Translations under genes and position numbers: made by a program
The notes under the pieces: model-generated
Databases searched by the model: none
Seen by the model: the letters and a program-made list of their open reading frames with translations, nothing else
What the model was told of the DNA's origin: nothing
DNA from: Endozoicomonas sp965198415
GTDB taxonomy: Bacteria > Pseudomonadota > Gammaproteobacteria > Pseudomonadales > Endozoicomonadaceae
Direction: 5' to 3'
Length of the DNA stretch: 64,000 nt
NCBI GenBank assembly: GCA_965198415.1
Contig: CBDAPN010000031.1
Coordinates: forward strand, 62,001 to 126,000
Shown here: piece by piece, positions 42,326 to 54,249 of the stretch
Layout of the letters: each line of letters starts with the position of its first letter
Position numbering within the stretch: the stretch's first letter is position 1

Positions 42326-43984
42326 TCAAACTCCGCTTTCAGCTTGATTGGATTTAGGTATCACAACAATAAACCGACTGCCACCGTGGTCTCCGGGTTC
42401 AACCAGAGCCTGTCCGTTTAAGGCGTCCAACTCCTTGCGAACCAGATACAAACCAATACCATGACCGAATTCTTTTTTATTGGTGACACCTTTTTCAAAA
42501 ATACGATTCTGGTCTTTTTCCAGAATGCCTGGCCCATCGTCATCAATTTCAAAGATGAGGTCGTTGCCAAGGTCCGTCATACTGAGTCGAACCTCGCCAC
42601 CGCTGCCATGGTGATGCAAGGTGGCTTCAAGGGCATTATCCAGCAGATTGCCCAGAATAGCGACCAGTTGTTCACGGGACAAAGTATCAGGTAGTTCAGT
42701 CATATGACTGTTTTCATCCACCGTTAAGGAAAGCCCTAATTCCCGGGCACGATTGTATTTTCCTAACAGACATCCGGCGAGTATAGGATCGGGCACAGCT
42801 TCAACCAGAAGTTGTATCACTGTCTGATGATGTTTATTTTCCTGACCAATAAACGACAGCGCCTGATCAATGGCACCAATCTGAAGAAGTCCTGCGATGG
42901 TATGGAGTTTGTTACTGTGCTCGTGAGCCTGACTGCGCAGGTCGTCTGCATATTGTTGAACACGTCCCAGCTGTTGAGTGACTCGGTCGAGTTCATCTTT
43001 TCGGCGGAAACTGGATACCACCCCAAGAACCTGTTTTTCATTCATAATGGGAATGCGATTGATGATCAGCTGTTTTCCCTGCATCCAGACATGCCGATCG
43101 TATTGGGGTTGTCCAGACGTCAACACCTCCAGAATATTGCTATCGGGTAACACTTCCTGCACCGGTAAGTCAATCAGGCTCTTATGGGTTGGCAGGTCAA
43201 GGGTTGCCAGAGCCGTTTGGTTACAGGTGGTGATGCGGCCGTCGGTATTAATAGCGATAATGCCTTCACGTACCGTTTCCAGCGTGGCGTTTCGCTCTTG
43301 AAACAGTCGGCCAATTTGCTCTGGCTCCAAACCAAAAATGGCACGTTTTACATAATCGGCAAAGACAACTGCCATCACTGCACTGACCAGAAAACCGAGA
43401 ATGATGACAAACGCCAAGGTCTGTCGGTATCGATCAATAATGCTATCGATACGATCGGTCAGGTAACCTACGGATACCACCCCGATAATGTCGCCACTGT
43501 CACCGGCAATCATCGGCGTTCGTGCTCTCATGGACACCCCCAGACGGCCTTCTGCGGTGTAAGCGTAACCTTTACCTTCGGGAAACGTCAGTGCTCGTTG
43601 ATCCGGTTCATCGTCCAGCATGGATTGTCCGATGGCGTTAATGTCCGGATGTGCCAAACGGATCCCAAACTGGTCACCAATCACCACATAGAGCGCCCCG
43701 TTTTTATCAGCCAGTTTCAGGCTTAACGGGCGTAAAAAGGCACTGTTACGCTCAATAACGGCTTGTTGAATAGAGGGAATTTCGGAAATGGTATTCGCCA
43801 CATGCATGGCTTTCTGTGCCATCTGTTCATCCAGCGTCTGGCTGATGTAGGTCAGGGCAAAACCACCGACAAGGCCAGTCTGAATCAGCACTATGATCCC
43901 CAGAATGAAAATCATCCGAGTCTTGAGTTTTAAGGGCCGCAAGGAAACGGTGTGTTTGAGATGACTAATGAAATCCATGCTCAC
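42326..43984 (-). CDS. CitA/DcuS-type sensor histidine kinase
   Basis: 552 residues. TM1 at about 25-45, a periplasmic sensor domain (about 46-180) of the PAS-like Cache kind that binds di- or tricarboxylates, and TM2 at about 190-210 (IILGFLVSAVMAVVFA). A cytoplasmic PAS domain follows (EGIIAINTDGRITTCNQTAL), then the dimerisation His in AHEHSNKLHTIAGLLQ and the HATPase boxes LLDNALEA, IDDDGPGI and GHGIGLYLV. All catalytic motifs are present. Co-transcribed with the response regulator, divergent from tctC with 150 bases between. Confidence 0.9.
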   Translation of the reverse strand: MSMDFISHLKHTVSLRPLKLKTRMIFILGIIVLIQTGLVGGFALTYISQTLDEQMAQKAMHVANTISEIPSIQQAVIERNSAFLRPLSLKLADKNGALYVVIGDQFGIRLAHPDINAIGQSMLDDEPDQRALTFPEGKGYAYTAEGRLGVSMRARTPMIAGDSGDIIGVVSVGYLTDRIDSIIDRYRQTLAFVIILGFLVSAVMAVVFADYVKRAIFGLEPEQIGRLFQERNATLETVREGIIAINTDGRITTCNQTALATLDLPTHKSLIDLPVQEVLPDSNILEVLTSGQPQYDRHVWMQGKQLIINRIPIMNEKQVLGVVSSFRRKDELDRVTQQLGRVQQYADDLRSQAHEHSNKLHTIAGLLQIGAIDQALSFIGQENKHHQTVIQLLVEAVPDPILAGCLLGKYNRARELGLSLTVDENSHMTELPDTLSREQLVAILGNLLDNALEATLHHHGSGGEVRLSMTDLGNDLIFEIDDDGPGILEKDQNRIFEKGVTNKKEFGHGIGLYLVRKELDALNGQALVEPGDHGGSRFIVVIPKSNQAESGV

Positions 43985-44134
43985 TTCTTACTGAGTGATT
44001 GTTTAGATAATGTCCGTGAACTTTATGACCAAAATACCCATTAAATGCAAAAGCTTCAGTCGTCGTTCAACACTGGTTATTTTTTACCTGAAAAGAAAAC
44101 CTCAATAACCATAACTATTCATGAGGGCACCCCA

Positions 44135-45124
44135 ATGATGCGAACTATTTCAGGGAAAAAGCGTTCTTCTCTTTTGGCAACGGCACTGACTGGTTTTCTG
44201 GCAGCTAGTGTTTCCATGCATTCTAGCGCACTGGATGAACTGCACTTTCTCATTCCCGGCGGTGCAGGCGGCGGCTGGGACAGCACCGCACGGGGTACCG
44301 GTGAGGCACTTTCCAAAGCAGGCCTGGTGGATTCGATCTCCTATGAAAACATGTCCGGCGGTGGCGGCGGTAAAGCCATTGCTCACCTGATTGAAACCGC
44401 TGCCCAGCAAGACAATACCTTAATGGTGAACTCGACGCCGATTGTTATACGTTCACTCTCAAAAGTCTTTCCACAGTCTTTCCGTGATTTAACCCCTGTT
44501 GCCGCCACCATTGGCGACTTTGGTGCCTTTGTGGTGCGTGCTGATTCTCCTTATATCAGTTTCAAACAAGTGGCAAAAGCCTTTGTTGAGAATCCACGCT
44601 CTGTAAAAGTGGCAGGCGGTTCTGCCCGGGGGAGCATGGATCATCTGGTGGCAGCTATGGCTTTTAAAGCCACAGGAGGTGATCACCGTCGTGTGAAATA
44701 CGTCGCTTATGATGGCGGCGGTAAAGCCATGGCCAGTTTGTTGTCGGGCGAAACCGATATTCTTTCTACCGGACTGAGTGAAGCGTTAAGTCTGGCAGAA
44801 GCCGGAGAAGTCCGGGTATTGGCGATGACTGGTGACCAACGTTCAGACGGTGCGCCAGAGGTGCCAACACTGAAAGAAATTGGCTACGACATCAGCTTCG
44901 TTAACTGGAGAGGGTTTTTCGGAGCACCTGATCTGAGCGGCGAGAAAAAAGCAGAGTTCGTGAGCATCCTTGAGAAGATGTACGACACGGAAGAGTGGGA
45001 GCAGGTAAGAGCCCGCTATGGCTGGTCTGAGATCTTTAAGCCCGATGAAACGTTCATTAGCTTCCTCGGCGAGCAGGAAAAACAAGTGGGTACCCTGATG
45101 CGGGAACTGGGCTTCCTTAAATAA
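44135..45124 (+). CDS. tctC: TctC-type periplasmic carboxylate-binding protein
   Basis: 329 residues from ATG 44135 (GAGGG eight bases upstream). The frame is open to 44045, but the signal peptide sets the start. Signal sequence MMRTISGKKRSSLLATALTG with cleavage likely after SSA. The mature protein begins LDELHFLIPGGAGGGWDSTA, the ligand-binding loop of the Bug/TctC family. It captures a tricarboxylate or related acid for the TctAB permease. First gene of tctCBA, regulated presumably by the divergent CitAB-like pair. Confidence 0.9.
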   Translation: MMRTISGKKRSSLLATALTGFLAASVSMHSSALDELHFLIPGGAGGGWDSTARGTGEALSKAGLVDSISYENMSGGGGGKAIAHLIETAAQQDNTLMVNSTPIVIRSLSKVFPQSFRDLTPVAATIGDFGAFVVRADSPYISFKQVAKAFVENPRSVKVAGGSARGSMDHLVAAMAFKATGGDHRRVKYVAYDGGGKAMASLLSGETDILSTGLSEALSLAEAGEVRVLAMTGDQRSDGAPEVPTLKEIGYDISFVNWRGFFGAPDLSGEKKAEFVSILEKMYDTEEWEQVRARYGWSEIFKPDETFISFLGEQEKQVGTLMRELGFLK

Positions 45125-45136
45125 GTTAAAGCCGTA

Positions 45137-45185
45137 TTTTCTGACCATTGTTGTTCAGGCCACAAGCCAGATAATGGTCAGAAAA
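45137..45185. promoter_or_regulatory. Intercistronic hairpin between tctC and tctB
   Basis: TTTTCTGACCATT at 45137-45149 and AATGGTCAGAAAA at 45173-45185 form perfect 13-base arms around a 23-base loop that itself can pair partly. The arm sequence ends in Ts and As, so it could act as a partial terminator or as an mRNA-stabilising structure. This would give more binding protein than permease, a common arrangement in such operons. Confidence 0.6.
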
Positions 45186-45225
45186 ACTTCCTCTTCCAGC
45201 CAGCTTATTACCTGAGGTTATTCAC

Positions 45226-45708
45226 ATGACGCTGAGTAAGGATCAGTTGGGCTCACTGATATTTCTGTGTTTGTCCTTTTCTTACGGCTACTACGCCGGA
45301 CAAATTTCTTTATTACCCGGCGATGAGTTTGAACCGTTCCATGCCCAGACACTCCCCTATGCACTCGCGGGGTTAGGCACATTGTTTTCATTAATGTTGC
45401 TAGTGGCCAGTTCGATGGCGAGAAACAAGGATGAGTCATCCTCTTCCAGCCCGTCCCTCGATTTTGCTTTGGTGGCGAGACTGCTCGCGTTAATCGTTCT
45501 GTTTGGCCTTGCGTTGCAATGGACGGGCTTTTTTCTTGCCACCACGATATTTCTGACGGGGGGCTACTGGGTGTTGGGCGAACGTCGTCCAAAAATCCTG
45601 ATATTAGCGTCATTACCCTTTGCCGGCGGCATCTGGTTTGTGTTGACTCAGTTACTGAATATTTATCTGGCGCCGGGCCAGTTGATGATCATGATCACTG
45701 GAGGCTGA
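45226..45708 (+). CDS. tctB: TctB small membrane subunit
   Basis: 160 residues with four hydrophobic segments (LIFLCLSFSYGYYAGQI, LAGLGTLFSLMLLVAS, LLALIVLFGLALQWTGFFLA and LPFAGGIWFVLTQLLNIYLA). Size and topology are those of the TctB subunit of tripartite tricarboxylate transporters. GAGG lies about 10 bases before the ATG. The stop is separated from the tctA ATG by one base (TGATATG). Confidence 0.85.
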   Translation: MTLSKDQLGSLIFLCLSFSYGYYAGQISLLPGDEFEPFHAQTLPYALAGLGTLFSLMLLVASSMARNKDESSSSSPSLDFALVARLLALIVLFGLALQWTGFFLATTIFLTGGYWVLGERRPKILILASLPFAGGIWFVLTQLLNIYLAPGQLMIMITGG

Positions 45709-45709
45709 T

Positions 45710-47251
45710 ATGTTAGACGGTCTGTTTACAGGATTGAGCACCGCGATCATGCCGTTCAATTTAATGATGGTAGTCGTGGGGTGTTTTGCCGGTACTTTTA
45801 TCGGAATGTTGCCGGGTCTTGGTCCTATTTCAGCGGTAGCGCTGATGATACCGATCACCTATGGTCTTGATCCTTCCTCGGGCATCATCCTGATGGCTGG
45901 TGTTTATTACGGTGCGGTTTTTGGTGGTTCAACGTCGTCTATTCTGATCAATGCGCCAGGCTGTGCCAGTACAGTGGTGACTGCCTTTGATGGTTATCCG
46001 CTGGCTCAACAGAATAAAGCGGGGAAAGCGCTGGCACTGGCAGCCTATTCTTCCTTTACCGGTGGTACCATCGGCGCCATTATTCTACTATTTGCTGCGC
46101 CCTTTTTAGCGTCTGTTTCACTGAGTTTTCAGTCGGGGGATTACTTTGCGCTGATGCTGCTAGGTCTGACGGCAGTCGCCGCCTTTTCCGGCAAAGGTCA
46201 AACCCTGAAAGCCATGATCATGACCGTGTTTGGCTTGATGATTGCCACGGTAGGGACAGACTTAATGTCCGGTACAACACGGTTTACCTTCGGTAGTGTC
46301 AATCTGATTGATGGCGTCAGTTTCCTGTTACTCGCCATGGCGACCTTTGCTTTGGCAGAAGTGTTGATGGCTGTGATGAAAGGTCAGCACAAAGAGCAGG
46401 ATCAGGCCATGGACAGCGAAGCACTGGGCAGTATGAAGCTCAGTAGAGAAGAAGTGAAAGATGTGGCACCCACAATAGCGCGTTCCTCTGTCTTCGGTTT
46501 TCTTGTGGGCGTCCTGCCGGGAGCCGGTGCCACCATAGCTTCTTTTCTTGCCTATGGTTTAGAGCGAAATCTTGCCAGTGCTTGCCAAAAACTGAAATTC
46601 GGCAAAGGAGCACTCCGTGGGTTAGCGGCGCCGGAGTCAGCCAATAATGCCGCATCAACCGGCTCGTTTGTGCCGTTGCTGACCCTGGGTATACCCGGTT
46701 CCGGAACCACCGCAATTATGCTTGGGGCGTTAATTGCCTACGGCATTCAGCCAGGGCCACGATTATTTATAGATAATCCAGAGGTGTTCTGGTCAGTCAT
46801 TATCTCCATGTATTTTGGCAATCTGGTGCTGTTGATTCTCAACCTGCCCTTGATTCCTTACATTTCCCGATTACTAGCAATTCCAAGACCAATACTGATT
46901 CCGCTAATTCTGTTTTTCTCCATCACCGGTGTTTATCTGGTCAGTTTTAACACCTTTGATATCCATATGATGGTCATCATTACGGTGATGGCGATTGGCC
47001 TGAAGTTGTTAAACTTCCCTATGGCTCCCATGTTACTTGGGTTTATTCTCGGCGGAATTCTGGAAAACAACCTCAGTCGTGCACTCACACTGTCTGACGG
47101 CAGTTTTTCGTTTCTCTGGGAACGACCACTGACGTTGAGTATTTGTTTGATTACGCTGGGATTACTGCTGATGCCAATCGTTAGAAACCTGTTGGACAGG
47201 AAGGCTGCGAGCCAGCAGGCAACCAGTGACAACACCCTGAGTGCTGAATAA
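45710..47251 (+). CDS. tctA: TctA large membrane subunit
   Basis: 513 residues and about 12 membrane helices. Family signatures are GTFIGMLPGLGPISAVALM, with the Gly/Pro loop repeated as GVLPGAGATIASFLAYGLE, and GLAAPESANNAASTGSFVP. It forms the translocation path of the tripartite tricarboxylate transporter in the inner membrane, working with TctB and TctC and driven by an ion gradient. Last gene of tctCBA. No strong terminator is seen before the IS remnant at 47284. Confidence 0.92.
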   Translation: MLDGLFTGLSTAIMPFNLMMVVVGCFAGTFIGMLPGLGPISAVALMIPITYGLDPSSGIILMAGVYYGAVFGGSTSSILINAPGCASTVVTAFDGYPLAQQNKAGKALALAAYSSFTGGTIGAIILLFAAPFLASVSLSFQSGDYFALMLLGLTAVAAFSGKGQTLKAMIMTVFGLMIATVGTDLMSGTTRFTFGSVNLIDGVSFLLLAMATFALAEVLMAVMKGQHKEQDQAMDSEALGSMKLSREEVKDVAPTIARSSVFGFLVGVLPGAGATIASFLAYGLERNLASACQKLKFGKGALRGLAAPESANNAASTGSFVPLLTLGIPGSGTTAIMLGALIAYGIQPGPRLFIDNPEVFWSVIISMYFGNLVLLILNLPLIPYISRLLAIPRPILIPLILFFSITGVYLVSFNTFDIHMMVIITVMAIGLKLLNFPMAPMLLGFILGGILENNLSRALTLSDGSFSFLWERPLTLSICLITLGLLLMPIVRNLLDRKAASQQATSDNTLSAE

Positions 47252-47283
47252 GATTAACCCATGTTCACCACTTTACGATTAGT

Positions 47284-47590
47284 GTTCTGGTCAAGTAAAA
47301 CTGCTCTAATCTAACTGGCGTCTCGTCACTATTAGCTGAGTGCAGACGCTCAGAGTTGTAATACTTCATGTATGCAGCCACATCGCTTTTCATGTGCTTG
47401 CGTGTTGGCTGGTGCACCTTAAATAGCCAGTCGTGCTTGAGACTACCAAAGAAGCGTCAACCACCGCATTATCCCAGTAAGCACCAACATTACCCAGGCT
47501 GACTCTCATACCATAGCTTTGCAGCAATTGACGGTAATGCTTGCTGGTATACTGCGACCCTCGGTTACTGTGATGGAGTAGTTCAGACTT
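47284..47590 (-). mobile_element. IS3-type transposase 3' remnant
   Basis: On the minus strand the frame reads LLHHSNRGSQYTSKHYRQLL and VGAYWDNAVVDASL (DDE core with Asp and the region of the Glu). It shifts frame into HDWLFKVHQPTRKHMKSDVA-like sequence and ends in QFYLTRT, encoded by the terminal repeat TGTTCTGGTCAAGTAAAACTG. It is joined in frame at about 47590 to a T5orf172-like gene fragment, giving a chimeric open frame. Confidence 0.7.
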
Positions 47591-47791
47591 AATCTTGGAA
47601 AATTCACGGCTTGGGTTAATTCGATTTGGGCCACAGGCTGTATGAAGTGTTTTTTCAGCATCAGCACAGTCATCGACCTCAACAGCGTAAACACACCCAA
47701 ATGGGACAGGTGCGCCGATCGTATAAAGCTGGTTTATACGATCTTTTACAACAGCCTGAGTTGTCTTGCCTATTTTGAGCAAGCCTGGCAC
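47591..47791 (-). pseudogene. T5orf172/GIY-YIG-like domain fragment
   Basis: 67 codons read PGLLKIGKTTQAVVKDRINQ, then FGCVYAVEVDDCADAEKTLH and NRINPSREF. This is the T5orf172 (DUF4379-like GIY-YIG nuclease) pattern K-I-G-x-T ... A-E-x-x-L-H ... E-(F/W)F. The end is replaced by the IS3 remnant, and upstream the frame stops near 47840. Possibly part of the defence island once. Confidence 0.5.
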
Positions 47792-47861
47792 AACTTTCTT
47801 TCTGATAACTAGCAGAAGGAAAGGTTAGCTGGCCTGAAAGACAACGCCCTCCGACCAAAGG

Positions 47862-48452
47862 TCACCACCGACTACCGCCACAATGCTGGCTCTCACAGGG
47901 TATCCCGTCCCGATCCCCATCCATCTTCGTGCCAGGGCAGTTGTTCTGGTAGAACATGGCTTCTTTGCAAGAGCGCATCTCAGAGCAGTACTTCTTACCC
48001 TGGCAGCTGAACCGCTGGGTACTGGTTGAAGAAGTACCAGTATCAAACAAAGACAGCACATCATCCGGGTTGAACAGTTCAAGCACTGGTGTTGAGCTGG
48101 AGGTAGCAAACTTTTGATAACCAAAAACAATACTGACCAGAATAGCCAGCGGAATCAGCTTGCTGAACAACCCCTGCTTTTTCCTTACAGGTTTGTACTG
48201 CTTTCTTGATTTCGATGTTCTACGAACAGGTGTGGCCACTTTGGCTACGCCTTCAATACGGCAGTTGGTCGCCTTCTGCTTACCATCCATTTGTTGGGTA
48301 ACATCAAAGTGAATGACATCACCCACTCTGGGCTTCCTGCTCATACCTTTCAAAGTGGAAATATGAAGGAAGGTATCACCCTTTAACTGGTCTGATTTGA
48401 TGAAGCCGAAGCCTCGGTCATCGTTCCAGGTTTTAATTTTTCCCTTATACAT
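47862..48452 (-). CDS. Cold-shock domain, membrane segment and Excalibur domain protein
   Basis: 196 residues from ATG 48452. A cold-shock domain occupies 1-68 with RNP1 RGFGFI and RNP2 DTFLHIS. A basic linker (RRTSKSRKQYKPVRKKQG) leads to one TM helix (LIPLAILVSIVFGYQKF, about 100-117). The C-terminus has the cysteine-rich Excalibur motif CQGKKYCSEMRSCKEAMFY and DGDRDGIPCESQHC, with the DxDxDGxxCE calcium-loop form. The cold-shock part should face the cytoplasm and the Excalibur part the periplasm. Single gene; its role is unknown, perhaps linking nucleic-acid binding with a surface or nuclease-like module. Confidence 0.8.
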   Translation of the reverse strand: MYKGKIKTWNDDRGFGFIKSDQLKGDTFLHISTLKGMSRKPRVGDVIHFDVTQQMDGKQKATNCRIEGVAKVATPVRRTSKSRKQYKPVRKKQGLFSKLIPLAILVSIVFGYQKFATSSSTPVLELFNPDDVLSLFDTGTSSTSTQRFSCQGKKYCSEMRSCKEAMFYQNNCPGTKMDGDRDGIPCESQHCGGSRW

Positions 48453-48598
48453 CAATATTCCTTAGCTTGATGGTTCACCGTTGTTTGTCCTGCCATCTTT
48501 CACAAGATGGCAAATTTGTATAGATAGCTTGGGTAAGCGAAACACTCAATGGCTGGCTCCCAACACTGATCAGTAATTTTACAGAACAAGCTGTAATC

Positions 48599-49565
48599 CT
48601 ACAATGTGATGTAACTATCCACAATCTGTTGCAATAGCTCTTTGACGCCGCATGAGAAAAGAATGGTGACATCGGAATTGACACCCACATGTAGGTTCTG
48701 TTCTTTCTTACATTTAGTGACGAATACATATTTATCAACGATAGTGATGTCCTGTTGACGCCAATACTTTGTTGACTTATTGATCTGTGTTATTGCTGAG
48801 TTGCTCATCAGCCCTTGGTAGTCTTTGACCTGAATCGCAATGCCGTATGTTTTTCCCAATAACCCAGGTTACTTAATCAAAATTCTGTGCCATGTTTTTT
48901 TTCGGTAACACCCCCTGTTCGTTCAACGACAATGGGGGCTGGCAAGATTTTTCTCAATCCTTCTACAAAGGCGTATTCCCATTCTTCATTGCTGAAATTA
49001 TCGTTGAGTGAATCATAGAACTTTTCGTAAACGTTATTTTGCACAAGTGCATCACTGATGCCATCGTTTAGAACCTGTTGAACCTGCTTGATAATGTAAC
49101 TGAATCACTAAGTTCTGAACTGTTTTTAGATATCAAGGTATCAATTGCTTCCCGACAGTTGTTCATATTCCAAAAACGCCTGACACTCCTTAGAGACTTC
49201 CGTATATCACCGCTTACGTTGGGGTTCTGGCGTACGAATGATTTGAGCAGCTCTGCAGGAAAGATGTGGCCGTAATCATTCAGGTTCTTATCGATCTCAA
49301 ATGTATACCCTTTTTTGAAATCTTTTGTGGCCTTCACAATAGCAACCTCACTGCGTGAAGGGAGTCCTGGCACCAAAAGGATGTCACCCTTCTTTACTTT
49401 ATTGAGTATCGGGAGGTTTCGTCTTGCCCCTTCATCTACAGAAAGGTTTCTTAAATTTTGATTCTTATCCCGTCCCCACCCCTGGCGCAAGCGTTTCTGC
49501 TTTAACTCTTCCTTGAAGTATTTGATTTGATCTTCATTTACTCTGTAACCCCAATAATTTGCCAT
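48599..49565 (-). pseudogene. Mrr-like restriction endonuclease, two frameshifts
   Basis: The first frame (49565 to about 49090) starts MANYWGYRVNEDQIKYFKEE and contains EGARRNLPILNKVKKGDILL and DYGHIFPAELLKSF, an N-terminal recognition domain often fused to Mrr-type nucleases. A shift near 49090 leads into KQVQQVLNDGISDALVQNNV and EEWEYAFVEGLRKILP (49085-48880), ending EKKHGTEF and a stop. A second shift leads to KTYGIAIQVKDYQG with the catalytic Q-x-K of the PD-(D/E)xK core, to 48599. The original would have been about 320 residues. It lies just behind type I system 2. Confidence 0.65.
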
Positions 49566-49620
49566 TTTGCATCCTTAAAAACTGATTTAGTGTTTTCTAT
49601 TTATAAGACTTATGTCTTTG

Positions 49621-49648
49621 AAAAAACAAGGGGCAAAGCGCCCCCTTT
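49621..49648 (-). terminator. Terminator of the second hsdMSR operon
   Basis: AAGGGG ... CCCCTT (arms 49628-49633 and 49642-49647) with an 8-base loop. On the minus strand it is followed by GTTTTTTC. It starts directly after the hsdR2 stop codon at 49651. Confidence 0.75.
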
Positions 49649-49650
49649 AT

Positions 49651-52893
<3,243 letters not shown>

Positions 52894-54249
52894 TTAGTGT
52901 GCCTCTATTGCCGGTTGTTGTTCTTGTTTTTCTGGTGTTGGGGCAACCCAATTGCGAACGTCTATTTTGCCGGTGACGGCGGCGGAGATCAGGGCTGTAC
53001 GGCGTTCTTGCATTATCTGTATAGCGCTTTCAGCTTCCGATATGAGTACGTCATAGCGGTCACTCTTTTCTTTACAGTGCTGATTTATCTCATCTTGTTC
53101 CTCCGCTGGAGCGACAGGAACTCGGAAATTTTCTAGTGCACCAAGGTAAATTCCTGGCTGTGCAGAAAAACCAACATTTTCCCACAGTAAATTTTGGAAA
53201 TTAGATGAGCTAAAGATGTTTGCTAGGTAATAGCTGGTTATTACTCTTTGTTTTGTCCTAAAAATTGCCAAACTTCGCTGGATATGGAACCGTTCCATGT
53301 CGCCTACTATTGCAACTTTACCTAAAGTGGCGCCGACTATAGCGAGTAAAACGTCGCCTTTTTTCGGGATAAACGGCTTACAGAGCTTTTCATAGTCTGT
53401 TTCAGATATGTTTGAATCGTCACTCCGAAAAACAAATTTACCTTTTATGATGTTTCTTACACTTAAGAGCGGAACTCCTGAGTCAACTCTAGGAGGAGGT
53501 AGGTGTGTACCATCCTTTAGCAAAGTACAAATGTGTTTAATTGGTGCTACATCCCAATGCTCCGGCACTTCCCCAAGCCACTCTACACCGGAATCCTTCA
53601 TCGGTGCTTGCGGGTTCAGCCCCTTGGTGACGGCATGACTGATCACCGCCTGTCGTTTTTCCTGTAACAGTCGGATCAGGGATTGCTGCTCTTCGATCAG
53701 AGTGTCGATTTTGGCGGTTTCGTGGTCGAGGAAGTTGGCGATAATTTCTTGCTCTGCCCAAGTTGGCAAAAGTACAGGGTATTTTCTATATGCCTCATTG
53801 GATAGGTGAGTTTGATTTGAGCCATCATCAAACATTAAGAAATAGGGGCTTCGATCTAATTGGTAGAACAAAAATTTAGGGAAAACCTTGGTTGCTGTGA
53901 TTGCACATACTCGTTGGTTGACCGCAAGCCCTGTAGGATCGCTAACGTAAAATGCTTTAGCTAGCGCTCTTCCGTTTGGAAGATCACTCATTACCATCAA
54001 AATATCGTTACGAATTGTAGGTGTTAAATTTCTAGTACAATATTTGACTTTCTGACCATGTGTAGAAACAAATCTCGCACTCACGCATTTGTACTGGCCT
54101 TCATCATCAATGAATGGCTCATGAGCTTTTCCGTGCTTAAAATCACTCACAGAGTAGAGAGGCTTTACCTCCCAACTACTTGGAATCTGATTTAGGAATA
54201 TACTTTCAAACTCTTTATATTCCGGATAAGCCTCATACTTCCCAACCAT
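52894..54249 (-). CDS. hsdS: Type I restriction specificity subunit (system 2)
   Basis: 451 residues with two target-recognition domains. TRD1 is at about 15-165 (IPSSWEVKPLYSVSDFKHGK start). The first conserved helix is IIANFLDHETAKIDTLIEEQ, and the central repeat AVTKGLNPQAPMKDSGVEWL leads into TRD2 at about 240-390. The second helix is AESAIQIMQERRTALISAAV, with TGKIDVRNW at the end. Each TRD reads half of a bipartite site. The start codon overlaps the hsdM stop by one base (TGATG). Full length and intact, unlike the hsdS of system 1. Confidence 0.92.
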   Translation of the reverse strand: MVGKYEAYPEYKEFESIFLNQIPSSWEVKPLYSVSDFKHGKAHEPFIDDEGQYKCVSARFVSTHGQKVKYCTRNLTPTIRNDILMVMSDLPNGRALAKAFYVSDPTGLAVNQRVCAITATKVFPKFLFYQLDRSPYFLMFDDGSNQTHLSNEAYRKYPVLLPTWAEQEIIANFLDHETAKIDTLIEEQQSLIRLLQEKRQAVISHAVTKGLNPQAPMKDSGVEWLGEVPEHWDVAPIKHICTLLKDGTHLPPPRVDSGVPLLSVRNIIKGKFVFRSDDSNISETDYEKLCKPFIPKKGDVLLAIVGATLGKVAIVGDMERFHIQRSLAIFRTKQRVITSYYLANIFSSSNFQNLLWENVGFSAQPGIYLGALENFRVPVAPAEEQDEINQHCKEKSDRYDVLISEAESAIQIMQERRTALISAAVTGKIDVRNWVAPTPEKQEQQPAIEAH

